This document shows, in pieces, positions 35,107 to 45,684 of a DNA stretch of 64,000 nucleotides. Under the pieces are notes generated by a model. It saw only the letters and a program-made list of their open reading frames with translations. It had not been told where the DNA came from and searched no databases. Position 1 is the first letter of the stretch, and each line of letters starts with the position of its first letter. The stretch is from Portulaca oleracea (Eukaryota; Streptophyta; Magnoliopsida; Caryophyllales; Portulacaceae): assembly GCA_029582165.1 (NCBI GenBank), contig CM055892.1:8650254-8714253 (forward strand), written 5' to 3'. Both the position numbers and the translations under genes were made by a program.

Positions 35107-36487
35107 TCAGGCCTGTTTCATCTTCTTCTTATCAGCAGACTTTGGTCCAACCCCGGTCTCTTTGGTGTCACTAGTCCCTCCCTCAGTGTCCTTAGGACGG
35201 TATCTCTTCTTCTCATTCTCCTGAGAGGCTTTTCTTTTTTCAGTACTTTTCGGTAACGGGCCAAGCCTGTCCTTCACATCAGTTTTAGGGCCCAATCGAT
35301 CTTTCACAGTGATCCTAGGACCCAAGCGCTGTAATACATCAGCCTTAGGGCCCAGCCTATCTGTCGCAGCAGCTTTCAGATTCTGTCTATTTTGATAGCC
35401 AGGAACAGTCGTTTCAGACACACGCGCTTTCGAGGGGGCACGAACAGTGGGCCGTTTCTCCCAATATTTCAGCCAAGATTCTACGACACTCTTCTTGAGA
35501 TGGATTAACTTCGAGGCATCATGAGCTTTGTCAGGAATACGTTGTCTCAACCCCATTTGTCTCGTGCCCCGCTCTGGGAAGTAGAATGTTAAGTGTGTCA
35601 GGCTCGCAATGCATACGTAGGGGTTCCTTTGATCACAAGTGATGTACTCTGGAATGTGCCAGTTTTCAATCCACCACTCATCGTGATCTCTTGAGTTTCT
35701 TGATCGACCCATTCGATTCTTGATCGACGCCCGGGATACTTCCTCTTCGCGTTGTGCAGATTCTGCCTTTTCGACCAGGCTAAGGTGCTCCATTAACCAA
35801 ACCTGTGCCGCAAAATAAGGTAATAAGTTATGTCGAAAAAAAAAAAAAAAAAAAAGGGGCACGGTTTACCTGCAGAATCAGGGGGCTACCGCGGAAATCA
35901 TGCTCCGGGTCAGAGTCATCAAGACACATCAACGTTTCTCCCAGAATCACCGGTACAGGATTGTAACCACGAGCCATATCCTCTACCACATAGATCAAAT
36001 TCGCGGGACCCGTCCTTCTGCCGCGATGGTAGAAACAGAATTCTCCCAACAGACATAATACCAGGGCCCTCACACGTATCACGGGCCCGTACTCTAAGGT
36101 CTCAGGGGCCTGGAAGAATTCCACTACGGTTTGGAAGTGCACCTTATCCCCTATTATCGCACTACCAATTACCCTAGAGGGGAGGCATAGCAGTTCTTTG
36201 TATTCCTTCCTCACATCAGTAGCCAATGGAGGCACTACTGATGGAGCATAATGATTCGTCCCAAGGATAGAAGACCATTCTTCAGGCAAAGGAACCAATT
36301 CCCGCATGTTGAACCTAAACACATGGAATTCCTTATCCCAGAAGGTTTCAGCAGCGCGCAGGAAATCCCAATCTATCTTCACTTGCCTCAAGCTAAGCAG
36401 AGATGTCAGCTTATACCTCCCCAATTCCCTCTTTTCTTCTTTAGACAAGGTACTCATCCAAGTGGCTAACTTCTTTTCGAAAGCCAT
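35107..36487 (-). CDS. Antisense cargo gene A: DUF7745-like protein, two exons
   Basis: Function unknown. Exon 1 is 36487-35870 (206 codons). A 67-bp intron (35869-35803; GT..AG, containing a T20 run) follows, then exon 2, 35802-35107. The frame is continuous across it (...L-I-L-Q / V-W-L-M-E-H-L...), giving about 437 residues without a stop. Features are F-W-D-x-x-x-H-V-F-R-F (49-59), E-L-V-P-L-P-E-E-W (63-71) and A-R-G-Y-N-P-V-P-V-I-L-G-E-T-L (172-186), which recall plant proteins labelled DUF7745, often linked with mobile elements and related in style to plant mobile domain proteins. The C-terminal 100 residues are basic and carry four R-L-G-P repeats spaced about 13-16 residues. A TATA box lies about 225 bp upstream. 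Unlike RT, this gene is undamaged. Confidence 0.68.
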
Positions 36488-36711
36488 AAGGTCGAAAGGA
36501 CGGATTTGTTATAATCCAGGCAAGTTGGTTTGGTGCGGCAGTGAATCCAGACGGGTTATCAGTAGGTTTTGGTGGAAGAAAGCAAGAATTAGGACGGATT
36601 CTTGGTGGTTTTTCCGGCGGAAGAAAAAGCAGTGGCTATGAACTGGGACGGGTTCTAGGAGGTCTTCTGGTTGCTGTAAGGTTTGGTGATGATATGTGTT
36701 GGGGGGGCATG
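36488..36711 (-). other. Predicted 5' leader of antisense gene A
   Basis: Lies between the TATA box and the ATG and contains two diverged ACGGGTT motif copies (36545-36560, 36645-36655). No other gene is seen. Confidence 0.45.
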
Positions 36712-36720
36712 TATTTATAG
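36712..36720 (-). promoter_or_regulatory. Predicted TATA box of antisense gene A
   Basis: The minus strand reads CTATAAATAC. It is followed at a plausible distance by the ATG of gene A (36487), and three full ACCCAGACGGGTT motifs stand just upstream (36727-36905). Confidence 0.55.
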
Positions 36721-37345
36721 CACAGAACCCAGACGGGTTTGCTTGTCCAAACCAAGCCAACGTCGGAAACAAACGTCGGTTGTCCGAGCACAAGTGGGAG
36801 ACAATATGTCGGCCGCAAGGTACCCAGACGGGTTCTGGGCTTCTATTCGAAATATGTCGGCCACCCAAGCCCAGGCCGCAAACAACCCAGACGGGTTCCT
36901 GGGCCTAGTGGGACTCCATTTGGGCTTAAACGTCAGACGGTTTGCTTAGTCTTTTGGATTCGATCAAGAAGCCTCTTCAGCTCTATTTTTTGAAACCTTT
37001 TCTTCAAACCTTCTGATTTTGAGACAAGTTATGAAAGTTGTATCTGACTGCTTTGACTATCTTAGAAAGTATAAATGTGCGTGCCGCAAATCTTTGGGCT
37101 AAGTTTAGTTGATTGAGCCCCATCCCGTGAGTCCACATTGCCTAAATTTTGAATTGATCATTTTCATCAATTCCATGATCCCCTGAGTGACTCACCCATT
37201 AGTCGCATCTCTAGAACTTGTTTTGCATCTTGCTTGAGACTACATGTTTGCATTGCACACCGTGACAAAGTGATTGAGGCATTCGATTTTCTTTTTAAGC
37301 TACATAGCCAAATAGCCTTCCCTACATTGTATTTACCGTTCTTTT
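36721..37345. other. Upstream region of gene A, non-coding
   Basis: Holds three AACCCAGACGGGTT-type motifs (36727, 36829, 36886), a weaker one (36930) and GGCCCA/TGGGCC-type pairs around them. No gene is supported. Confidence 0.5.
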
Positions 37346-37347
37346 TG

Positions 37348-37860
37348 CCCCGCCTAGCCTTTGCTTATCTTTTTTTTCATGTTTGAACCACGAGATAAGC
37401 CTTAGCCTATGATATCCAGTATCCCTTTGCCTTGCTTGGTTGGGTGAAAGTCTGTCATTTTTGGGAGGGAACAATTGGTTTGGTGTGAGCAAAATATGAA
37501 GTCTGGGAGAATCTGAAAGTCCCATATCTTGAGCGATTGGTATTTGGCTATGTTGTTCATATATTATATCAAAGTCGAAGATTCCATAGATATTCTTCTT
37601 CCCGCCTAGCCTTTGCTTATCTTTTTTTTCATGTTTGAACCCTGACAGTACAAGCCTTAGCCTATGATATCCAGTATCCCTTTGCCTTGCTTGGTTGGGT
37701 GAAAGTCTGTCATTTTTGGGAGGGAACAATTGGTTTGGTGTGAGCAAAATATGAAGTCTGGGAGAATCTGAAAGTCCCATATCTTGAGCGATTGGTATTT
37801 GGCTATGTTGTTCATATATTATATCAAAGTCGAAGATTCCATAGATATTCTTCTTCCCGA
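37348..37860. repeat. Tandem duplication of about 254 bp
   Basis: CCCGCCTAGCCTTTGCTTATC at 37348 recurs at 37601, and the following ~250 bp are nearly identical; the first copy differs mainly by a short changed segment (about 37385-37400 against 37638-37655). It leaves an open minus frame of 180 codons made of the same sequence twice, which I do not count as a gene. Confidence 0.85.
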
Positions 37861-38752
37861 TCACCCAAAAAAAAACAAAAAAAAGAAAAGAGTTTCAAAA
37901 ATAAAAGGGTGATCAGGGAGATTCAATTTAAAATTCAGAAAACTTTGACTTGGTTGTATTCAGTCGAGATGTTTCAGGGTGAAAGGTGACATACCTTGCA
38001 TACATTAAGGAAGAAGGAGAGTTCGGAGTGTTTTATTCATTGAAAATCAATCCAAGCACGGCTTTTAACTCCTCATTCCCAAATTTTACCGCTCCTTACC
38101 CTAGCCTAAGCCCCATTACAACCCGAAAAAGTCCTTTTGATTGTCGATTGTGCATTGCACACTAGTAGTGGAGAGCGAGGTTCTTACCAAGCTTATGGTA
38201 GTCTGCTTCTATTGGTTTGAGTATGAGAGAAACCCACATACATATTCAAAATCGAGTGTTTGAGTGTTCATTCTTTCCTATAAGAGTTTTGCTCTTTCTG
38301 GCTAGCTTACGTCCATAACCAACCGCGCATATTTGTATAATTCTTCGAACTGTTGGCAGACTTATGCCTCTGAGTTACTTGTTCTCTCCCTTAAGTTTCG
38401 AAAACTTCTTTCTATTTCTCTTTCGAACTGAGTTTTGATTTAGTTCAGATTAATCTTTGTGCTTGCTTGTTTGACTTTGTGTTGATCTAAAATTCTTTGT
38501 CCCAGGTTATTTCAGTAGTATATAGAAAGTCATAACTGCATTGCATAACACCATCATTGCGTAAGCTTTGCATCACTAGTCTGCACTAGTACATAAATCA
38601 TAAATGCATTCGGTTTAGTACATCATTGCATGGCATTGTCATAAGTGCATAGCAAAGAGTTGTGTATAGCATAGCATAAGAACTCTACAGGCGCATCATT
38701 CTCAATCGTCATCACGCCAGACTTCTGTGTCGCCGCCGCCACTAGCTATCAC
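37861..38752. other. Non-coding spacer between the two antisense genes
   Basis: No credible frame. It presumably holds the 3' untranslated region of gene B. Short GCATTGCA-rich stretches occur at 38535-38650. Confidence 0.5.
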
Positions 38753-41475
38753 CTATGGCCCGTGGGCTCCACCAGCTCCAAAGTAAGTGTCCCATTGGTA
38801 GTAGGAGGAGTCCACCACCTCTGTATCACCGCCTGAGCCGGACAGGTGCAACACTTCGGTATCACCCGCGTTAAGCCAAGAGTGTTCTGGAACCTGCCAC
38901 TCTTGATTACCTCCAGGCCACCCCGTGGAAGCGAGCCAAGTTCTTATCACAGGCTCTGGGACAGGCCACCCCGACCATTCCTGAGTTTGCGTTTCCCATC
39001 CAGACGATCGAGGCCGCTCCAAACCCCCTTGCGAAGGAGTAACGAGAACAACTGGTTGAGACGGAAGCACTGATGAGGCGTCATCTGCGAAGGCACGGTT
39101 ATACCCCGTAGATGCACCCGAATCACTGCGAAGCACCACAGTAGGATCGACCGCCGCAAAGGGAGTGCCAAAACCCAAATCCACAGTCGGTGTAGGAGCA
39201 TACTCGGGCATTCCATAGGGGTACTGAGGCGAAGGATGAGAAGGTTGGCGCCCCGAATGATGAGATTCTGGAGGAGTATCCAAATACAGTGAAATGCCTT
39301 CCTGCTCGCCACCCGCAGCTCCACCAACAGCACTAGACTCGGAGCACGTCTCCACCATAAAGCTGGGAGTGCCACGCCGAGCCGCGGCTCGAGAATTCCC
39401 ATGATCATGAGACCGCGATGCCCGCGCCCACCTAAAGACATGGATGATATCTTTGTTCTCCATGCATCGAAAGTCGTGGCCAAAATCCGTGTCTCCATAG
39501 TGGGAACTGGTTGAATGACTATCTTCAAGCAAGATACCTTTCCCACGATCATCGTGCGCCGGCGTGCCCGTGCTCCGCCTACTCCTTTCCCCGTGCCTTC
39601 GGAGAGCACCATCACCCCCGTAAGACCGCCTCGCGTCGGCCATAAAGGAAGAATGTCGAGGAGGATCAATCCGCTCCGACCGGCCGCGAGGCACTTGCGC
39701 ATCTGAACGGCGAGGAGGATCCACAGGGCGAGACTGTGCATCGTCATCCACGTCCGCGTCCCCGACCACAGAACCTGCAAGGTCTTTCTCGCGAGCCCAT
39801 TTAAGCGTGAAGTAATTCTTGAGAAAGCCCTTCGCTTGTTTCCATCGCCACTGCACAGAATGAGGAAAATTGGTCAAAAGTTTAAGCAAATTGCAACTAA
39901 GCAAGGAAAAGAAGGGAATCACCTACCGGCTTTCCCATGATCTTCTCTAATTCTGGTTTGATGTCCTCGCTTGTCGCCCTCGGTAGCTACAACCGTGGTC
40001 CCCTGAGCTACTCTGGCTCTTCTCGTCATCCTTGCAATAGGGCCCCAACTGCAACAAACAAAGCATGGGTCACATTAGGCGAAAAGGAAGGGATATGAAA
40101 AGAATAAACAGAGGTCTTTTTCCCTACCTTTCTAAAAGCCAGGCGGTCCCGATATAGTTCCCATTCCTCCCAGAGTTGGTCGGGCGATGCCATCGACGCA
40201 TGGTTAGTATACCAAGAACCCGTCCTGGCTGCTACAAACGCCTCGGCATGCAAGGCTCGCGGATCGTTCATAGTCTCAGGAGGGTCTGACGGTATTATCC
40301 ACCTTTCATGACCCAGGGTTTGCCTCGTAAACCTCTCACCAAGACCTGCACCCAACCGGACGGGCTCTCCATCACCAAGCGCAGGGTACTATCCCTATGC
40401 GCTGCATTTCGTGAGGGGATAAAATCTTGTGGAATCGCAAAACCAACCCAGGCATTCCAATTAACATCGTCCTGCACGAATAGAAGAAACATAAGCATCA
40501 AAGAAGTACAAGAGAGATTACATGAAAAATATACCTCTTCAAGGTGATCCAGGATGCGGCGCAACTCATCCAAACTCCCAAATGGCTTCTTCTTTTGCTC
40601 GAGGAAGTTTTTGTGCCACCGCTCTGCTGCTGGCACTGTCTGAGCATGTCGGGTAGGGATGGCGAATCCCTTAATATACTCGTACCCCCATACCTACAAA
40701 CATGTCAACACCGAGACTCACGATATAGGAAAAGAGAGAAAAAGCATGTAAAAGAGAAGCGTCTCGAAGATTACCTCGAGCACCTTCCACATGCTCGGGC
40801 CGCTCATCTTCTGCGGACTCTCTGGCGCGAAGAATGGGTCCACATCAGTACCAGGCCGTACACCAACACGAAGCCAGCGAATGAAGCTGGCATAGGCAGC
40901 TTTGGCCCAGTTCCGATGGATGACTTGCTCTAGATCGAGGAGATTTTTCATCCAGGTCAAATAGACATCATCACCTCGATTGGCAAACATTGTGGCAGAG
41001 ATGAAGTATGCCAGGAAAATAAAGCGACGTTGAAACTCATCCATATGAGTAAAGTCAGCGGAAGTGATGACAGCCTCGAAGGAACCATAAGAGAGCTTCA
41101 TCTTTCGACCAAATCGGCGCCGTTCGAGCACCAGCTCTAATAGTTCCATCACCGGTCCGCACAACAGTGGTCGATTCCACGCCTTGACCACCCCAACAGA
41201 GTCTTAATCATCACAAAATCGACAGGGGTTATGGTCATTTCTCCTACCGGGAGGTGGAAGGTGTTTGTAGAATCCCAGAATCTCTCCGCAAGCGCGCGCC
41301 CCATTACCCGTGGTGTGCAAGGTTCCCAGGCCTTAACACATTTCCAAAAGAGGTCGAATCCTGACTCTTCCAAAAGTGTAAGCGCCCAGTTGTCTTCTGC
41401 AAAATGCTCCACCACCTTTATTGGCTTCCGCATATTGCCGCCAGTCCTAAGGGAGTCCTCCTGAGGATCCACCAT
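38753..41475 (-). CDS. Antisense cargo gene B: plant mobile domain (PMD) protein, five exons
   Basis: PMD proteins occur in plant transposons and in host proteins such as MAIN/MAIL1, which affect silencing and development; the biochemical role is unsettled. Proposed exons on the minus strand: 41475-40775, 40693-40535, 40471-40128, 40048-39927, 39850-38753. All four introns (81, 63, 79, 76 bp) are GT..AG and keep phase, for example ...K-V-L-E / V-W-G-Y-E. Exon 1 has H-L-P-V-G-E-M-T-I-T (residues about 75-84), the PMD hallmark, and W-x-R-L-x-V-G-V. The last exon encodes a disordered tail rich in S, G, P and D. Single-base shifts are needed near 41190, 40340 and 39960, so the copy is either slightly decayed or slightly mis-sequenced. 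Neighbour A lies downstream on the same strand. Confidence 0.62.
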
Positions 41476-42730
41476 AAAAATTCAAAAAAAGAGACAAGTC
41501 CCTACGGCAGCCTATCAAGTGACCCCTAGTTTAGCAAAAGCTAAATTGAAACTTCCACTAAACTAGGGGGCTAAAAAAAACAAAAAAAAAACAAAAAAAT
41601 CATCTTTCGGCCCACCAAGAACACAGACAGGTTGCTGAAAGAGCCGGGTCGCGCTTTCGGCCCACCAGAACCGAGACGGGTTCCTGCACCCAGGTGAGTC
41701 GGGCCACTTCGGCGTTGGGCCAAGACAGATGGGCTCGCTTCCTGGGAGAACCAAGACGGGTTCCTGCACCCAGGTGAGTCGGGCCACTTCGGCGATGGGC
41801 CAAGGCAGATGGGCTCACTTCCTGGAGGAACCGAGACGGGTTCTTTGATGGAGAAAGGGGGGCTGGGCCTAGTTTTTTTTCGGCCCACCCAAGAAAAAAG
41901 GTTGGGCCTCGCCCAACCAAGAAGAACCTAGACGGGTTCCTAGGGGAGATTGGGCCTTGTGTTTTTCGGACCATTCACTTATACCCTCACTTATACCTTC
42001 ACTTAAACAGAAACGCAGACGGGTTTGAAGTGGAGATTGAGCCTTGTGTTTTGCGGCCCATCCATTTAAGTTGGGCCTCACTTAAACAAGAACTCAGACG
42101 GGTTCTATAGTTCACAAATCGGGCCAAGATTGAACGGGCCCACGAGTAAAAGATTGGGCCACTAGTTTTTTTTTTCTCTTCTCGAACAACTCAGACGGGT
42201 TCCCCCTTTTCGGTCCAGAGAAAAATGAGCCCCTCTTTTCGGCCCAGGGGAAAATGGGCCTCGCGTTAGCCCAACCCAAAAGTAGGCGAAACGCAGCCGG
42301 GTTCTTATGCACAAAAGGGGGCTGGGTTGGGCGTCACTGTTTAAGGCCCAACTAAGCTGGGGCTCGTTCTCTTCGGGCAAAAACGCAGCCGGGTTCCTGT
42401 AGGGCTGGCCCATTTTTCTTTCAGCCCAACTCAGACAAAAAAAAGAAAGAGAGAACAATGGGAACTGGGACGGGTTTCTCGGGTTTTCTGGCCCAACATA
42501 AACACAGACGGGTCTCTCGGGTTTTCTCACATGGGCTCGTTTTTTCCGGGCTAACTTAAGATAGGATCGGCTTATCATTCACGGTGCTCTAAAGATCGAT
42601 TTGAACAATGCGGGTAATTGACATGAATTACTTCAACAATATTAGCTAAATCAACAAGCTAGAATTAAAACATTTCTACTTGCAAATTTATGCTATAATT
42701 GAAAGAGCAAAGTCAAGAAGAAGACATTAC
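41476..42730 (-). repeat. ACGGGTT motif field upstream of gene B
   Basis: About 1.2 kb with at least 12 copies of AACNCAGACGGGTTCC-like motifs (for example 41672, 41752, 41830, 41927, 42010, 42092, 42187, 42290, 42382, 42500), each bracketed by GGCCCA or TGGGCC hexamers. It may be the first intron or promoter of the PMD gene. No other gene is visible. Confidence 0.68.
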
Positions 42731-42892
42731 CCGGACATGTGAATGCTTATGCCATACGTGATTCCATGGTTCGGGCACCAATTCCGACGGTTCCCAACCG
42801 GGCCGGGGAGTCCATGCTCGCCGGGAAGACATCTTATGTGCCCAGTTCGCCGCATGGGGTTGAACGGGCGGGTTTCTAGTTTTCCTAACCAT
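42731..42892 (-). CDS. Possible first exon of the antisense PMD gene
   Basis: A minus-strand ATG at 42892 opens a 54-codon frame (M-V-R-K-T-R-N-P-P-V...) ending in CCGG|GTAATG, a good donor, at 42731/42730. A TATA box lies about 110 bp upstream. An acceptor-like CTCAG at 41463-41467 (minus strand, just inside the frame of gene B exon 1) would join it in phase to gene B. The peptide has no domain I know. It could instead be a separate short ORF. Confidence 0.42.
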
Positions 42893-42996
42893 TATTTCCT
42901 AAAAAATAAGTGGTTTTGAGCAAGGAAGAGAGAGAAGCAATGGAATGAGAGTGAAGAGAGCTTGAAGTGTGAGATTAAGGGGAAGAGGATGCCCCC

Positions 42997-43004
42997 TTTT
43001 ATAG
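42997..43004 (-). promoter_or_regulatory. Predicted antisense TATA box
   Basis: The minus strand reads CCTATAAAAGGGGGC. Transcription from here would start near 42970 and give a short leader to the ATG at 42892. It is the strongest core-promoter match on this strand of the element. Confidence 0.55.
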
Positions 43005-43165
43005 GAAAATGGGATGCATACCCACCACACAAATGGCCAAGCGGCGGGCCCAGCAGCAAGATAATGGAGAGCATGCATTGGCCGGAAATCTATCCTAAAA
43101 TCTATTCATGCATTGGCCACAAAAAAGAAAAAAAAAAAAGAGGAGAAAGCCGGCCCAGTTGCTGC

Positions 43166-43204
<39 letters not shown>

Positions 43205-43740
43205 CAAAGAAAAAGGAACTTGGACGGGTTCCCCACGAAGAAGCAGGCCCAGTGCATTTACTTTTGCAGCCCAGAACTTGGACGGGATCTATGCCAAATT
43301 GCCGGCCCAACGCACGCCACCAAATCTCAGACGGGTTCTTCTCTTTTGCAGAGCCCAACGTATCGGCCCAATCGAATTTGCAAACGGAAATGGGCCTGCA
43401 AGATCTCAGACGGGTTCGTTCTCTTGTGTGGAGTCCAACTTACCGGCCCAGATGATTTACAACGAAAATGGGCCTTGCGGGACTCCAGACGGGTTCCTTG
43501 CAACCGGCCCAAGATCATTTCAGCCGAAGTGGGCTTTGCAACTGCAAGCCCAAATCACTGAGAATTAAATTCTCTGGCTCGTTCGAGCCCAAATTCAAGC
43601 CCAAAGCAGTGGCAAACCTAAACCCATTTCTGAGAACTAAAGCACCACTGACAGGTAAATTCTCTGACTCGCTTTAGATTTCATATAAACTAATGCCCTC
43701 CTCCTCTGTTTTGCAGGATAATACACGAGATACGTCGATC
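43005..43740. other. Motif-rich, A-rich spacer
   Basis: Includes a 31-base A run (43168-43198) and further ACGGGTT motifs at 43218, 43275, 43325, 43408 and 43483 with GGCCCA neighbours. No gene is supported. Confidence 0.6.
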
Positions 43741-43774
43741 GTCAGGCGGTTACAAAAGACGAACCCACTTTTCA

Positions 43775-44473
43775 GCGGCCGTCATCGGGCCCTCACAATG
43801 CGATGACAGCGGCGATCATCGGGCCCTCACAATGCGATGATGGTGGCCCTCACAATACGAGGACACACTTTTCAGCGGCCACCATCGGGCCCTCACAATA
43901 CGAGGACACACTTTTCAGCGGCCATCATCGGGCCCTCACAATGCGATGACAGCGGCCACCATCGGGCCCTCACAATACGAGGACACACTTTACAGCGGCC
44001 GTCATCGGGCCCTAACAATACATGACACCAACAGCCGTCGCCGGGTTAGTACGCGACATTTCCCCACCAGCGGCCGTCATCGGGCCCTAACAATACATGA
44101 CACCATCAGCCGTCGCCGGGCTAGTACGCGACACTCCATCAACAACGGCCATCATCGGGCCTTCACAATGCGATGGCGGCCATCGTCGGGCCTTCACAAT
44201 GCGACGACGGCCATCGTCGGGCCTTCACAATACGACGAGGGCCAGCATCGGGCCTTCACAATGCGATAGCGGCCATCATCGGGCCTTCACAATGCGATGG
44301 CGGCCATCATCGGGCCTTCACAATGCGATGAACATCACATCTACATCGGCGCAGGACCCAGCTTCCAAGCGTCAACAGCGGCCATCGTCGGGCCTTCACA
44401 ATATGACGAGGGTCATTGTCGGGCCTTCACAATGCGACAAGGGCCATCATCGGGCCTTCACAATGCGATGAAC
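43775..44473 (+). repeat. Satellite-like array, TCGGGCC core
   Basis: About 700 bp of imperfect tandem units of the form GCGGCCATCATCGGGCCYTCACAATGCGATG, with 16 copies of the TCGGGCC core. Unit length varies (about 30-60 bp) through added CACACTTTTCA or ACGCGACAC pieces. It lies just inside the 3' LTR. Confidence 0.85.
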
Positions 44474-44569
44474 ATCGTATCGACATCGTCAACCACTCGT
44501 AATGTGCTTCTGATTCATATCCAAGATCATCAAGACTACTTTGATCATCGTTTTACTCAAACTCGATCA

Positions 44570-44583
44570 AAGTGGGGGCTATC
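44570..44583 (+). other. Tat polypurine tract
   Basis: AAAGTGGGGGCTATC immediately before the 3' LTR start TGTAGACGC at 44584; it primes plus-strand DNA synthesis. Confidence 0.78.
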
Positions 44584-45679
44584 TGTAGACGCTAAATTTT
44601 GTATCAGTATTTTTAGTACTAGTTTTAGAAAATAAGCTAGCCAAATAGTTTAGTAGCATGCAAACTCATCTCATTTCTAGCCCGACAACAAGCTCAATAG
44701 CCCGAAAACGAGCAGGAACCCGTCTGGGTTGCTGGGCCAAAGCCTGGCTCAGCTCGGCAGGAACCCGTCTGGGTTCCTGGGCTGAATATTGGCGCGGCGA
44801 CTAAGCCTAAACCCTAAAAACGCGCCTCCCTACTCCCCTATTCCACTATAAATTAAACCCTTCTTTCCCTTCCAAAGACACGGAAAAAGACACACCAGAA
44901 CACACGAGAATATACTAGGAGTATTGACACTAGTGTATTCTCTCTCTTCTCTCCCCCTTGCATGCTACTTCACCAAAGGTTAGCATAGTTGTTGTAAACA
45001 TGTAGTTATTTATCGTTTTCGCTCTTTTTTTATTTTCATTATTTGCATGACATTAATGATAAACTCGTGAAATTCATTCAATTCCTCCCTCTTTTCAACC
45101 TTTCGCTTTAATTTAATTCTAGTAGAGTCTATTCGTTGAATAGGCGGGTTTGGTGATTTTTAATTGTCAAATTCGTAACCTTACCCCCGAATCCATCTCT
45201 CGATTCGCAGGCTGGAGTCTATATTTTATGGTTTGTTGTTTTTATCCTAAAATTCAACTGGCGACTCATTTCTTTTTTGTACTTTGGTTTTCTTTTTTTC
45301 CTTTTTACGATTTTTTACGACCCAATTCGTGATTAACACCAAAAGAACCCGGCTTGGTTCCTTAGGAACCCAGACGGGTTCCTGTTTCTTTTCTTTGCTT
45401 CTTTTTACCCTTTTTTTGTTTCCTTTTTCGTAGGGTCTTGCGGCGAACCCGTCTTGGTTTCGGAACTCAGACGGGTTCCCTGTTTCTTTTTCCTTTTTTT
45501 TCGTTTCTTTCAATCTTCTTTCTTTAAAAGGTAAACCTCGAGCGCTAAATCTGTTAACTCAAATTTATTCCTAAAAGTTCAACCTATTTAAGGTTAAGCA
45601 ATCCTAGTCGGCTCCCAATCATCACTTTTAAGTAGCGCCGCGAAAAAAGGTCATCGATCGATTTTTTTCAGTGTCTACA
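44584..45679 (+). repeat. Tat 3' LTR (1096 bp)
   Basis: Same termini as the 5' LTR but with two rather than three of the AACCCGTCTGGGTT units. It is followed by the CTATT duplication at 45680-45684. Confidence 0.92.
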
Positions 45680-45684
45680 CTATT

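Larger units (their letters stand above)
26005..45679 (+). mobile_element. Tat-lineage Ty3/gypsy retrotransposon with antisense cargo genes
   Basis: TGTAGACGC...GTGTCTACA termini, direct LTRs, CTATT target duplication, primer site and polypurine tract are all present. The 19,675-bp element has gag, protease, RT, RNase H, a second RNase H with intact D-E-D-D residues, and integrase, which is the Tat/Ogre arrangement. The unusual part is about 9.8 kb between integrase and the 3' LTR. It holds two minus-strand spliced genes, a dispersed motif family and a satellite-like array. LTR divergence is only six substitutions in about 1.1 kb, so it is the youngest large insertion here. RT and RNase H carry frameshifts, so this copy is probably not autonomous. 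Confidence 0.9.

Noticed and set aside
37322..37864. 180-codon minus-strand frame
   Set aside because: The same sequence translated twice through the tandem duplication; no domain and no leader.
43775..44473. CRISPR-like array
   Set aside because: Units are imperfect, of variable length, without unique spacers, and lie in a plant retrotransposon.
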